Below, piece after piece: positions 26,352 to 37,166 of a DNA stretch of 45,908 nt. Each line of letters starts with the position of its first letter. Position 1 is the first letter of the stretch. Origin of the DNA: an uncultured Allobosea sp. (lineage in GTDB: Bacteria > Pseudomonadota > Alphaproteobacteria > Rhizobiales > Beijerinckiaceae). Below the pieces are notes generated by a model. That model worked only from the letters and a program-made list of their open reading frames with translations, did no database searches and was not told the origin of the DNA. The translations under genes were made by a program, and so were the position numbers. The stretch is taken from the NCBI RefSeq assembly GCF_945957345.1, contig NZ_CAMFKW010000010.1, forward strand, positions 73,231 through 119,138, written 5' to 3'.

Positions 26352-28052
26352 ATGACCGACCTCACGCCGGGCATCGACCCGATCCGCCTCGAAGTCATCC
26401 GCAACGCGCTGGTCGCGGCCTCCGAAGAAATGAGCATCACGATCTGGCGCACCAGCCGCTCGACCGTGGTGCGCGAGATCCTCGATTTCTCCACCGCCGT
26501 CTTCGATGCGCAGGGCAACAACATCGCCCAGTCGGCCCGCATCCCCGTGCATCTCAATTCGATGTCGGACTGCCTGCGCACCATCCTCGACCGCTTCATC
26601 CCGCTGGAGGAGTGGCAGGACGGCGACGTCATCGTCACCAACGATCCCTATTCGGGCGGCCAGCATCTTTCGGACATCCAGACCTTCCGGCCGGTCTTCG
26701 TCGACGGCAGGCGCGTCGCCATCGTCGGCACGCTTTGCCACCATGTCGATGTCGGCGGCGGCGCGGCCGGCAGCTTCTTCGCCGCCGCGACCGAGGTCTT
26801 CCAGGAGGGCATCCGCATCCCGCCGCTCCGGCTCGCCGAGAAGGGCGTGCTCAATCGCGGCGTCTTCGAGATGCTGCTGCACAATGTCCGCCAGCCCGAC
26901 GAGACCCGCGGCGACCTCAACGCCCAGATCGCCGCGCTCGGCATCGGCGAGCGCGCTGTCGCCCGCATGGCGCGCAAATACGGCGCCGAGGCGCTGACCG
27001 CCGCCATGGCGGCGATCCTCGACGGCTCGGAGAAGATGATGCGGGCCGGGCTCGCCGCTCTGCCAGACGGCGAAGCCTCTTTCGTCGAGCTCGTCGACGA
27101 TGACGGCCAGTCCGACAAGCCGATCCGACTGGAGGTGAAGATCACCAAGAAGGGCGAGGCCATCACGCTCGACTTCGCGGGCTCGAGCCCGCAGGTCAGC
27201 GGCCCCGTGAACAACACGCCGGCCATGACCTGCTCGGCCGTCTATTACGCCCTGCTCGCGGCGCTCGGCGGCGACATCCCCGCGAATTCCGGCTGCTACC
27301 GGCCGGTGACGGTGAAACTCCCGGAAGGCAGCATCGTCAATGCCTCCTTCCCGGCCCCGGTCGCCGGGCGCATGGTCGTCAACCACCGCATCGCCATCGC
27401 CGTCTTCGGCGCCCTGGCGGAGATCGCGCCGACGCGCATTCCCGCCGCCTATTACGCGATCTCCTATGTCTACGCCCTGCAGACCCGGACCCCGCAGGGC
27501 AAGGGTCGGGTCTATTTCGACATCGAGGTCGGCGGCTGGGGCGGCCATGCCGGCGGCGACGGCGCCAGCGCCCTCTCCTGCGGCCTGCACAACAACACCA
27601 ACGCGCCGATCGAGATGGTCGAGGCCAAGTATCCGGTCACCTTCATGCGCTACGGGCTGATCCCGGATTCCGGCGGCGCGGGCGAATTCCGCGGCGGGCT
27701 CGGCCTCGTGCGCGAATGGCGGCTCGATGCCGATATGGGCACGCTCAGCGCGCATTTCGAGCGCTTCCGCTTCCCGCCGCATGGCGTCCATGGCGGCGGG
27801 CCGGGCTCGCTCAGCAGCATGACCGTCACCCATCCCGACGGCTCGCGGACGGCGCTGCGCTCGAAGATATCCGGCATACCGCTGAAGCAGGGCGATGTCG
27901 TCACCGTCGCGACCTCGGGCGGCGGCGGCTTCGGCGATCCGGCGAAGCGCGACCCGGCCCGCATCGCCCATGACCTGGCCGAGGGGCTGGTGACACCCGA
28001 ACAGGCGGCACGGCTCTACGGCGCGGCCGCTGGCACGGAGAAAGCCGCATGA
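26352..28052 (+). CDS. Hydantoinase/oxoprolinase family protein, subunit B
   Basis: A 566-residue HyuB-type subunit. Family blocks are DPIRLEVIRNALVAASEEM near the start, AQSARIPVHLNSM, DGDVIVTNDPYSGGQHLSD and a glycine-rich C-terminus GGGGFGDPAKRD. The ATG at 26352 has GAGGGA upstream; an alternative TTG at 26337 overlaps the hyuA stop. It forms the catalytic complex with HyuA. Its stop overlaps the next gene by four bases. Confidence 0.93.
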   Translation: MTDLTPGIDPIRLEVIRNALVAASEEMSITIWRTSRSTVVREILDFSTAVFDAQGNNIAQSARIPVHLNSMSDCLRTILDRFIPLEEWQDGDVIVTNDPYSGGQHLSDIQTFRPVFVDGRRVAIVGTLCHHVDVGGGAAGSFFAAATEVFQEGIRIPPLRLAEKGVLNRGVFEMLLHNVRQPDETRGDLNAQIAALGIGERAVARMARKYGAEALTAAMAAILDGSEKMMRAGLAALPDGEASFVELVDDDGQSDKPIRLEVKITKKGEAITLDFAGSSPQVSGPVNNTPAMTCSAVYYALLAALGGDIPANSGCYRPVTVKLPEGSIVNASFPAPVAGRMVVNHRIAIAVFGALAEIAPTRIPAAYYAISYVYALQTRTPQGKGRVYFDIEVGGWGGHAGGDGASALSCGLHNNTNAPIEMVEAKYPVTFMRYGLIPDSGGAGEFRGGLGLVREWRLDADMGTLSAHFERFRFPPHGVHGGGPGSLSSMTVTHPDGSRTALRSKISGIPLKQGDVVTVATSGGGGFGDPAKRDPARIAHDLAEGLVTPEQAARLYGAAAGTEKAA

Positions 28053-29071
28053 GCGCCCCCGCAACCACCGACGCCGTCCATCTCAGCCTCGCCGATGTCG
28101 CGGCGCTGACCCGGCGCGTCCTGCTCGCCTGCGGCGTCGATCCCCGCAACGAGCCCGCGATCACCGCCTCGGTGGTCGCAGCCGAGGCCGACGGGGTCCA
28201 CAGCCACGGCCTCGCCCGGCTGCCGACCTATTGCGAGCACGCCAAGGTCGGCAAGATCTACGGCAAGGCGCGGCCGGTGCTCGACAGCCCCCGCCCCGGC
28301 ATCGTGCGCGTCGACGCCAAATGCGGCTTCGCCCATCCCGCCATCGAATTCGGCCTGCCGGCGCTGCTGGCCGCGGCCAAGGCACAGGGCATCGCAGCGC
28401 TGGCCGTAACCAATTCCTATAATTGCGGCGTCGTCGGTTACCATGTCGAGCGCATCGCCGCCGAGGGCATGGTCGCGCTCGGCTTCGTCAATGCGCCGGC
28501 CTCGATCGCACCCGCCGGCGGTACGAGGCCGGTCTTCGGCACCAATCCGATCGCCTTCGCCGTGCCGCGCCCCGGCCGGCCGCCTCTGGTCCTCGACCAG
28601 TCGTCGAGCGTCGTCGCCAAGAGCGAGATCGTCGTCCACCAGCAGCGCGGCGAGGCGATCCCGCTCGGCTGGGCTCTCGACAAGGACGGGAATCCGACGA
28701 CCGACCCCGCCGCGGCACTCGCCGGGGGCACGATGGTGCCTTCCGGCGGCTACAAGGGGGCCGGCCTCGCCCTGATCGTCGAATTGCTCGCGGCCTGGCT
28801 GACCGACGCGCATCTCTCGATCGAGGCCTCCTCCTTCGCCGACAATCTCGGCGGCTCGCCGCAAACGGGGCAGTTCTTCATTGCGATCCATAGCGAGGCG
28901 CTGGCCGGGCCGCAGGCCGGCGAACGGCTGGAACGGCTCTTCGCCGCGATCACCGACCAGCCCGGAGCCCGCCTACCCGGCAGCAGGCGTGCCGAGGCCC
29001 GCGGGCGGACGGCACGCGACGGCATTGCCATACCACGCGCGCTGCACGACAAGATCGCGGCCTATGGCTGA
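28049..29071 (+). CDS. Ldh2/malate dehydrogenase family NAD(P)H-dependent oxidoreductase
   Basis: A 340-residue member of the family that includes Delta1-piperideine-2-carboxylate reductase, ureidoglycolate dehydrogenase and sulfolactate dehydrogenase. The hallmark SHGLARLPTY, with its His and Arg, is intact at about residues 52-61, as is GTNPIAFAVPR in the cofactor region. Such enzymes reduce 2-oxo acids or cyclic imino acids. It is the last gene of the operon from 18.8 kb and is coupled to hyuB by ATGA. The conserved Arg suggests this step does handle a carboxylate. Confidence 0.88.
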   Translation: MSAPATTDAVHLSLADVAALTRRVLLACGVDPRNEPAITASVVAAEADGVHSHGLARLPTYCEHAKVGKIYGKARPVLDSPRPGIVRVDAKCGFAHPAIEFGLPALLAAAKAQGIAALAVTNSYNCGVVGYHVERIAAEGMVALGFVNAPASIAPAGGTRPVFGTNPIAFAVPRPGRPPLVLDQSSSVVAKSEIVVHQQRGEAIPLGWALDKDGNPTTDPAAALAGGTMVPSGGYKGAGLALIVELLAAWLTDAHLSIEASSFADNLGGSPQTGQFFIAIHSEALAGPQAGERLERLFAAITDQPGARLPGSRRAEARGRTARDGIAIPRALHDKIAAYG

Positions 29072-29101
29072 AACAGGTAGCGAGCCATAGCGCGACGGTT
29101 C

Positions 29102-29113
29102 TGGTATATACCA
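29102..29113. promoter_or_regulatory. Palindrome TGGTATATACCA, GntR-type site 1
   Basis: Perfect 12-base palindrome 31 bases after the Ldh2 stop. It differs at one position from the site overlapping the promoter at 29285. The TGGTATACCA-like core is typical of FadR/FCD-subfamily GntR operators. Confidence 0.6.
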
Positions 29114-29261
29114 AATACCCCCCATCCTGCGTCGCCCCCCAACGTCGCCGCAGCGGCCTCTTCGGCGGCGGCCGCGAGGCGCGCCTGCGTTGCTGCGCCG
29201 GAGCTTTATCAATGCGATATCCATCGAGAGGCACCGGGCTTTCGCCACCCGCGCCGCGCCC

Positions 29262-29296
29262 TTGACAGCCTACGCCAACTCGAATGGTATACACCA
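29262..29296 (+). promoter_or_regulatory. Sigma70 promoter overlapped by GntR-type site 2
   Basis: Consensus -35 TTGACA (29262-29267), 17-base spacer, -10 TGGTAT (29285-29290). The -10 is the left half of TGGTATACACCA (29285-29296), a near copy of the palindrome at 29102-29113. A regulator bound there would block RNA polymerase. It should drive the RidA-like/DAO/SDR/dpp operon. The rest of the 293-base gap, 29114-29261, shows no gene. Confidence 0.72.
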
Positions 29297-29364
29297 ATAT
29301 CAATCATTGAATGCCTGCCGGTAAAGGGCTCCGGCAAGGCAGGTTCGACCCTCCGGAGACCGTC

Positions 29365-29793
29365 ATGAGCGAGATCGTCAAAGTCAAATCCGGCAGCAAA
29401 TACGAGACGCTGAACAGCTATTCGCGCGTCGTCGTCGCCGGCGACATGATCTTCGTCTCGAACACGGCGGGGCGGAACTACAAGACCCGCGCCATTGCGC
29501 CCGACGCCAGGGGCCAGGCCGAACAGGCCTTCAGCAATATCGAGGGCGCGCTCGCCGCTGTCGGCGCCTCCCTGAAGGATGTCGTGGCGGTCAAGGTCTT
29601 CGTGCCGGATATCGCCGATTTGGACGAGGTCAACGAGGTCGTAGGCCGCAAGTTCAGGGGCATCGACCCCGCCAACACCACGACCTGCACGCCGCTCGGC
29701 CAGCCCGAACTCAAGGTCGAGTTCGAGGTCACCGCCTATAAGCGGCGCAAGCCGGACCAGCCCGAGCAGCGCATCAGCGTCGACCTCTCCTGA
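29365..29793 (+). CDS. RidA superfamily protein lacking the deaminase arginine
   Basis: A 142-residue YjgF/YER057c/UK114-fold protein. MIFVSNTAGRN and VAVKVFVPDIADLDEVNEV fit the family. In imine deaminase RidA an arginine (Arg105 in E. coli) binds the substrate carboxylate; aligning ELKVEFEVTAY with the conserved end places Thr106 there (TTTC in place of the Arg-Ser-Cys block). It is therefore closer to the Rid4-Rid7 groups, whose functions are mostly unknown, and deamination of 2-imino acids should not be assumed. Starts at 29365, 69 bases after the operator. Confidence 0.88.
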   Translation: MSEIVKVKSGSKYETLNSYSRVVVAGDMIFVSNTAGRNYKTRAIAPDARGQAEQAFSNIEGALAAVGASLKDVVAVKVFVPDIADLDEVNEVVGRKFRGIDPANTTTCTPLGQPELKVEFEVTAYKRRKPDQPEQRISVDLS

Positions 29794-29806
29794 GGACCAC
29801 GCCACC

Positions 29807-30964
29807 ATGCCGGACGTCGTCATCGTCGGAGGCGGAATCAGCGGGGTTTCAGCCGCCTACGAGATCGCGCGCGCCGGCCATTCCGTCACGCTGCTCGAAG
29901 CGCGCAGTCTCGCGGCGATGGCGTCGAGCTGGACGCTCGGCGGCGTCCGCCAATCCGGGCGCGATCCCGCCGAATTGCCGCTGGCAAAGGCCGCGGTCGA
30001 ACGCTGGGGTGGGCTCGACGAAGAGCTCGGCGCGCCGACCGGCTACCGCCGCCACGGCAACCTGCGGCTTGCCCGTACCGAGGCGGAAGTCGCAGTCATC
30101 CGCGAGCTGGTCGCGCAACAAAGTGAGCTCGGCCTGACCATCGAATACCTGCCGGACAATGCGGCGGTGCGGGCCAGGGCAACAGCGATCGGGCCGGGTA
30201 TCCTCGCCGCCTCGTTTTGCCCTGGCGACGGCCATGCCGATCCGGTCCCGGCCGTGCGCGCCTACGCCGATGCCGCCCGCCGGCATGGCGCAGTCATCCG
30301 CGAAGGCGTGCCGGTTCGCGCGCTGACCCGTTCGGGCGAGCGGATCACGGGCGTCGAGACGCAAGCCGGCGAAATCATCGCCGCCGACCGCGTCATCGTG
30401 GCAACGGGCATCCACACGCCCGAGCTGCTGGCGCCGCTCGGACTTGCCCTTCCGCTTATCGTCAAGCTGGTCTGCGTCATGCAGAGCGTGCCGCTGCGGC
30501 CGCTGCTCGCGCCGGTCTTCGGCGTCGCCAACGCCGATTGTGCCGGGCGGCAGGAGATCGATGGGCGCCTGCGCGTCACCACCGGCATCGGCGACTGGCC
30601 GCATGATCCCACGAGCTGGACCGAGGCCTCGCTCGCCCCGCGCAGCCGCGACGTCGCGGCGCTGATCGCGCGCACGACGCAGGTCCTGCCAGCGCTGGCG
30701 GAGGCCGGCATCGCCCGGCTCTGGGGCGGATTGATCGACCTCACACCGGACGCCCTGCCCGCGATCGATGCCGAGACCGGCCTCGACGGGCTCGTCGTCG
30801 CCGCCGGCTTCTCGGGACACGGCTTCGGCATTGGCCCCGTCACTGGCGAGATTCTGGCCGATCTCGCGCTTGAATGGCGATCGCGCTTCGATCTCTCGCC
30901 CTTCAAGCTGAACCGCTTTGCCGAAGGCGGCCGTCAGACCGCCGAACTCACCCTGCACGGATAG
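29807..30964 (+). CDS. FAD-dependent oxidoreductase, DAO family
   Basis: A 385-residue glycine/D-amino-acid/sarcosine oxidase-type flavoprotein. The FAD site is VVIVGGGISGVSAAYEIARAG at 4-24 and the C-terminal motif VVAAGFSGHGFGIGPVTGEILADL closes the FAD domain. It would oxidise a C-N bond to an imine, with oxygen or the electron chain as acceptor. The exact substrate is unknown; it is not a second soxB, since the flavinylation His block is absent. It follows the RidA-like gene by 13 bases and precedes an SDR. Confidence 0.9.
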   Translation: MPDVVIVGGGISGVSAAYEIARAGHSVTLLEARSLAAMASSWTLGGVRQSGRDPAELPLAKAAVERWGGLDEELGAPTGYRRHGNLRLARTEAEVAVIRELVAQQSELGLTIEYLPDNAAVRARATAIGPGILAASFCPGDGHADPVPAVRAYADAARRHGAVIREGVPVRALTRSGERITGVETQAGEIIAADRVIVATGIHTPELLAPLGLALPLIVKLVCVMQSVPLRPLLAPVFGVANADCAGRQEIDGRLRVTTGIGDWPHDPTSWTEASLAPRSRDVAALIARTTQVLPALAEAGIARLWGGLIDLTPDALPAIDAETGLDGLVVAAGFSGHGFGIGPVTGEILADLALEWRSRFDLSPFKLNRFAEGGRQTAELTLHG

Positions 30965-30978
30965 GATATCGCCCCGCC

Positions 30979-31692
30979 ATGCTGCCCCCCGATGGACGCG
31001 TCATCCTGATTTCCGGTGCCAATCGCGGCATCGGCCGCGCCATCGCCGAGCGGCTGCAGGCGCAGGGCTACAGCTTAAGCCTCGGCGGCCGCGACCTGAA
31101 CTCCCTGAAGACGATGAGCGCCGATTGGGACCCGTCGCGCCTCCATATCGCCCGCTACGATGCGACCGACTGGGCGAGCCATCGCGCCTGGGTCGATGCC
31201 GCGGCAGCCCGGTTCGGCCGCATCGACGGGCTCGTCAACAATGCCGGCATGAGCAGCCACATGACCCTGCGCGCGCCGGACGAAGCCACGCTCGACGCGA
31301 TCTGGGCGGCGAACTGCAAGGGGCCGCTCAACCTGATCCATTGCGCGCTGCCGCATCTCGAAGCCTCCGGCGCCGGGCGCATCGTCAATGTCGCCTCGAT
31401 GTCGGGCAAGCGCGTGCGCAACGACCACGTCGCCTACAACATGACCAAGCACGCCATGATCGCACTCAACCATGCGGCGCGGCGCATCGCCTGGGACAAG
31501 GGCGTGCGCGCCACCGCGCTCTGCCCCTCCTTCGTGCGCACCGACATGACGGCCGCGAGCACCGCACTGCCGCCAGAAGCGATGACTCAACCGGCCGATC
31601 TCGCCGAACTGGTTGCCACCGTGCTGGCGCTGCCCAACAATGCCACCGTCGCGGAATTGCTGGTCAATTGCAGGCTGGAGGACACGCTCTGA
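30979..31692 (+). CDS. Short-chain dehydrogenase/reductase
   Basis: A 237-residue classical SDR. The cofactor site is SGANRGIGRAIAE near residues 12-24, the NNAG motif is in GLVNNAGMSS, and the active site pair Tyr-x3-Lys appears as YNMTK with upstream Ser in VASMSGKR. It reduces or oxidises a carbonyl/hydroxyl with NAD(P). Its substrate is unknown; in this operon it may process the product of the DAO enzyme. Start at 30979 chosen over 30874, which overlaps the DAO gene. Confidence 0.92.
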   Translation: MLPPDGRVILISGANRGIGRAIAERLQAQGYSLSLGGRDLNSLKTMSADWDPSRLHIARYDATDWASHRAWVDAAAARFGRIDGLVNNAGMSSHMTLRAPDEATLDAIWAANCKGPLNLIHCALPHLEASGAGRIVNVASMSGKRVRNDHVAYNMTKHAMIALNHAARRIAWDKGVRATALCPSFVRTDMTAASTALPPEAMTQPADLAELVATVLALPNNATVAELLVNCRLEDTL

Positions 31693-31763
31693 CGACGGCG
31701 CCGGGAGAGCGCCGACATCCGATCTCGATCATCACGCTCAACGATAAAAGCAGGGGAAGAGCC

Positions 31764-33317
31764 ATGAAGAGACCCTTTTCGATCCTCGCCGCCTTATTGG
31801 CCGGCGCGTTGATGGCCAGTCCGGCCCTCGCGCAGAAGACCGTGCTCACCGTCGGCATGCAGAGCTCGGATGCCGGCGTTCTCGACCCGCATCTCAATTC
31901 CGGCACGCCCGGCAAGGCAATGCTGCAATGGATGTTCAACGGGCTCGTTCGCATCAAGCCCGGCGAGCTGTCGCCCGAGTTCATGGAGCCCGATCTCGCC
32001 GAAAGCTGGACATCTTCCGCCGACGGCAAGGAATGGACCTTCAAGCTGCGCCAGGGCGTGCAGTGCCATCACGGCTATGGCGAGTTCACCGCGGAGGACG
32101 CGGTCTATTCGCTCAAGCGGGCTTCCTCCAAGGACAGTTCCGCTTTCTCGTCGGACTACAGCGCGGTGCAGTCGATCGAGGCTCCGGACAAGTATACCGT
32201 CAAGATCACGTTGAAGGAGCCGATCCCGAGCCTGCTCGGCATCGTCATGAACTACCATGGCGGCAACATGGTCTGTAAGAAGGCCGCCGAGGAACTGGGC
32301 AAGGACGGCTTCGCCAAGAAGCCGATCGGCACCGGTCCGTTCATGTTCCAGGAATACGTTCCGCAGCAATACGCCAAGCTCGTCGCCAATCCGAACTACT
32401 TCCGCGGCAAGCCGAAGCTGACCGAGATCCTCTATCGCTTCATCCCCTCGGATTCCTCGCGCGACCTCGCCTTCCAGTCCGGCGAGCTCGACATGATGCT
32501 CGGGCGGCAGGAGCAGGCCTGGGTCGACCGCATGACGGCGCTGCCCGGCGTCAAGGTCGTGGCGATGGGCCCGGCCGAGATGTCCGTGCTGCATCTCAAC
32601 ATGAGTCAGCCGCCGCTCGACAACATCAAGGTCCGGCAGGCCATCGCCTATGCCATCGACCGCAATGCGATCTGGCAGTTCCGCGGCAAGAACATCTCGC
32701 GCCCGGCCGTCTCGGTCGTGCCGTCGGGCTATCTCGGCACGGACGAGAAGGCCCCGCTCCTGCCCTTCGACCTCGCCAAGTCCAAGGCGCTGCTGGCGGA
32801 GGCCGGCTTCCCCAACGGCGTCACCATCAAGGCGATCAACACCACCCTGCCCTCGATGCTGAGCTTCACCGAAGCGGTGCAGGCGCTGCTGAAGAAGGCG
32901 AACATCACCCTGGAGATCCAGCCGGTGGAGCACGCCACCTTCCACCAGCAGATCCGGCAGGACCTGTCGCAGGTCGTGCATTTCCAGGCGGCGCGCTTCC
33001 CGGTGGCCGATGTCTATCTATCGCAGTTCTTCCACTCGCGGGCGATCGTGAAGACGCCGACGGCGGTGACCAACTTCTCGCATTGCAAGGTGGCGGATGC
33101 GGAAATCGACGCTGCCCGCTCCGAGACCGACAAGGCGAAGCAGCTCGCGCTCTGGAAGACCGCTCAGGAGAAGATCATCAAGGAAGTCTGCGCGATCCCG
33201 GTCAACGAGATGATGCAGCTCTGGGCCTACAAGGACAGCCTCGACCTCGGCTACGAGCTCAAGGCCTCGCTCAATCTCGGCCCGCCGGTGCTGGAGACAA
33301 CGCGTTTCACGAAGTGA
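31764..33317 (+). CDS. ABC importer substrate-binding protein, DppA/OppA-like
   Basis: A 517-residue family-5 solute-binding protein with signal peptide MKRPFSILAALLAGALMASPALA. It carries VLTVGMQSSDAGVLDPH, LAESWTSSADGKEWTFKLRQGV and FTAEDAVYSLKRA, the standard pattern of peptide/nickel/opine binders. Ribosome site GGGGAAG. Followed by a palindromic repeat and then the permeases. Ligand unknown; peptides or amide conjugates are plausible. Confidence 0.94.
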   Translation: MKRPFSILAALLAGALMASPALAQKTVLTVGMQSSDAGVLDPHLNSGTPGKAMLQWMFNGLVRIKPGELSPEFMEPDLAESWTSSADGKEWTFKLRQGVQCHHGYGEFTAEDAVYSLKRASSKDSSAFSSDYSAVQSIEAPDKYTVKITLKEPIPSLLGIVMNYHGGNMVCKKAAEELGKDGFAKKPIGTGPFMFQEYVPQQYAKLVANPNYFRGKPKLTEILYRFIPSDSSRDLAFQSGELDMMLGRQEQAWVDRMTALPGVKVVAMGPAEMSVLHLNMSQPPLDNIKVRQAIAYAIDRNAIWQFRGKNISRPAVSVVPSGYLGTDEKAPLLPFDLAKSKALLAEAGFPNGVTIKAINTTLPSMLSFTEAVQALLKKANITLEIQPVEHATFHQQIRQDLSQVVHFQAARFPVADVYLSQFFHSRAIVKTPTAVTNFSHCKVADAEIDAARSETDKAKQLALWKTAQEKIIKEVCAIPVNEMMQLWAYKDSLDLGYELKASLNLGPPVLETTRFTK

Positions 33318-33334
33318 GCTGACAAACTCCACGG

Positions 33335-33437
33335 CGTCATCCCGGACAAGCGGCGCCAGTCGCGTTGATCCGGGATTCATTCCGGAACCGATCAGGAATG
33401 GATCCCGGGTCTCCGCTTCGCTCCGCCCGGGATGACG
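33335..33437. repeat. Palindromic repeat element in the dpp-like operon
   Basis: A 103-base element bounded by CGTCATCCCGG (33335-33345) and CCGGGATGACG (33427-33437). Internal sequences GATCCGGGATTCATTCC and GGAATGGATCCCGGGTC pair imperfectly, so the whole can fold as a long hairpin. It lies between the binding protein and the first permease, where REP elements often protect the binding-protein mRNA. Confidence 0.8.
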
Positions 33438-33505
33438 GCGTGAGGTGGAAATGGCTTCGGCGCAGCGGCCAGCCGCTGCAGCTCCCACTCCAACCCGGCG
33501 GCATC

Positions 33506-34444
33506 ATGAGCGCCTTTCTCGTCAAACGCCTCGGCTTCGCCATCGTCACGCTCTGGGCCGTGCTGTCGCTGGTCTTCGTCGTCGTGCGCATCGTCCCGGG
33601 CGACCCCGCTCAGGTCATCCTCGGCGACCAGGCCGACGCCACGGCCATCGCCGCCATGCGCACGCGGCTCGGCCTCGATGCCTCGATGAGCGAGCAATAT
33701 TTCAGCTTCCTCGGCGGCGCCGTGCGCGGCGACTGGGGCGTCTCGCTGGTTACCGGCCGGCCGGTGATCCAGGAGGTTCTCGCCGTCCTGCCCTGGACGA
33801 TCGAGCTCACCATCGTCTCGCTGGCGATCGGCATCGTCATCGGCGTGCCGCTCGGCGTCTGGGCGGCGGTCAACCGCAACCGCATGCCGGACTATGTCAC
33901 CCGCATCGCCTCGCTGCTCGGCCTGTCCTTCCCGCCCTTCGTCTCGGCTATCATCCTGCTGATCGTTTTTGCGATCATGCTGCGCTGGTTCCCGGTGATC
34001 TCGGCCGGCAGCGGTTCGGCCTCGGCCTGGTTCCAGTCGATGGCGCTGCCGGCGCTCAATCTCGGGCTGATCATGGCGGCCTACATCACCCGTGTGGCCC
34101 GCTCGGCGATGCTGGAGGTGATGCAGGAGGATTATGTCCGCAGCGCCCGCGCCAAGGGCGTGCCCTGGCGCGTGGTGATCTGGCGCCATGCGCTACGCAA
34201 CGCGCTGATCCCGATCATCACCATCGTCGGCCTTTATCTCGGCATCCTCATCGGCAATTCGGTGCTGACCGAGATCGTCTTCAACCGGCCGGGCCTCGGC
34301 AAGCTGATCGTCGGCGCGCTGAACCAGCGCGACTACACGATGCTGCAGGGCATGATGGTGATCTACACGCTGATCGTCGTGCTCGTGAACATCGCGACCG
34401 ACATCACCTACGCCCTCGTCGATCCCAGGGTGAAGCTGTCATGA
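33506..34444 (+). CDS. ABC importer permease, DppB-like
   Basis: A 312-residue permease. The N-terminal RLGFAIVTLWAVLSLVFVVVR segment and VPGDPA are typical of DppB/OppB, as is the EAA loop YVRSARAKGVPWRVVIWRHAL. About six membrane segments. ATG at 33506 lies after the repeat; an in-frame upstream start would translate the repeat. Its end overlaps dppC by four bases. Confidence 0.94.
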   Translation: MSAFLVKRLGFAIVTLWAVLSLVFVVVRIVPGDPAQVILGDQADATAIAAMRTRLGLDASMSEQYFSFLGGAVRGDWGVSLVTGRPVIQEVLAVLPWTIELTIVSLAIGIVIGVPLGVWAAVNRNRMPDYVTRIASLLGLSFPPFVSAIILLIVFAIMLRWFPVISAGSGSASAWFQSMALPALNLGLIMAAYITRVARSAMLEVMQEDYVRSARAKGVPWRVVIWRHALRNALIPIITIVGLYLGILIGNSVLTEIVFNRPGLGKLIVGALNQRDYTMLQGMMVIYTLIVVLVNIATDITYALVDPRVKLS

Positions 34445-35327
34445 GCACCTCCGTCCATGATGCCGCCCCTGCCGCCCCGCCGCGCCTGCGCTGGCTGAAG
34501 GCGACGATCGGGGCCTTCAACGCCAACAAGACCTCCTGGGTGGGGCTCACCATCGTCTTGGCCGTGATCCTCGCGGCAGTGCTCGCGCCGGTCATTGCCC
34601 CGCACGACCCGCTGGAGCAGAACATCCTGTCGCGGCTCCAGCCGCCGCATGACGATTTCTATCTCGGCACCGATTATTTCGGCCGCGACATCCTCTCCCG
34701 GCTGCTCTACGGCGCCCGGATCTCGCTGGTGATCGGCATCGCCTCGACCGTCATCGCCATGGTCGTCGGCTCGCTGATCGGATTGCTCGCCGGCTATTAT
34801 GGCGGGCGCTTCGACATCGTCGTGATGCAGGCGATGGACATCCTCCTCGCCTTCCCCTCGCTGATCCTCGGCCTGATCCTCGTCGCGATGCTCGGCCCTT
34901 CGATGGAGAACATCACCATCGCGATCGCGCTGACCTCGATCCCGTCCTTCGCCCGCATCGCGCGCGCGCCGACGATCACGGTCAAGGAACGCGACTATAT
35001 CGGCGCCGGCCGCGCGCTCGCCTTCTCCGATGCGCGCATCATGGCCGGCCACATCCTGCCGAACATCTTCCCCGAAATCCTGGTGATGGCCTCGCTCTGG
35101 CTCGCCAACGCCATCCGCACCGAAGCCTCGCTCGCCTTCATCGGGCTCGGCGTCAAGCCGCCGATCGCGACCTGGGGCGGCATGATCCGCGAGGGCTTCG
35201 AAAACATCCTCGACAGCTACTGGCTGGTGCTGGCGCCCTCGCTCGCGATCCTCGTCGTCGTCTTCGCGCTCAACGTCCTCGGCGACGGCCTGCGCGACGC
35301 CATCGACCCCAAGCTGAAGGGCGAGCG

Positions 35328-35331
<4 letters not shown>
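34441..35331 (+). CDS. ABC importer permease, DppC-like
   Basis: A 296-residue permease with the DppC signature [22 protein letters not shown] and EAA loop [22 protein letters not shown]. It couples to the upstream permease and overlaps the ATPase gene with ATGA. Confidence 0.95.

Positions 35332-37162
<1,831 letters not shown>

Positions 37163-37166
<4 letters not shown>

Noticed and set aside
24292..28052. Calling HyuA/HyuB a 5-oxoprolinase in a glutathione pathway with GGT
   Set aside because: The GGT-like protein lacks gamma-glutamyl-binding residues, so the usual glutathione cycle is not supported; the Hyu substrate is left open.
30918..31763. Long N-terminal extension of the Dpp binding protein (start at 30918)
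   Set aside because: The extension is an out-of-frame reading of the SDR gene; a signal peptide and ribosome site mark the true start at 31764.
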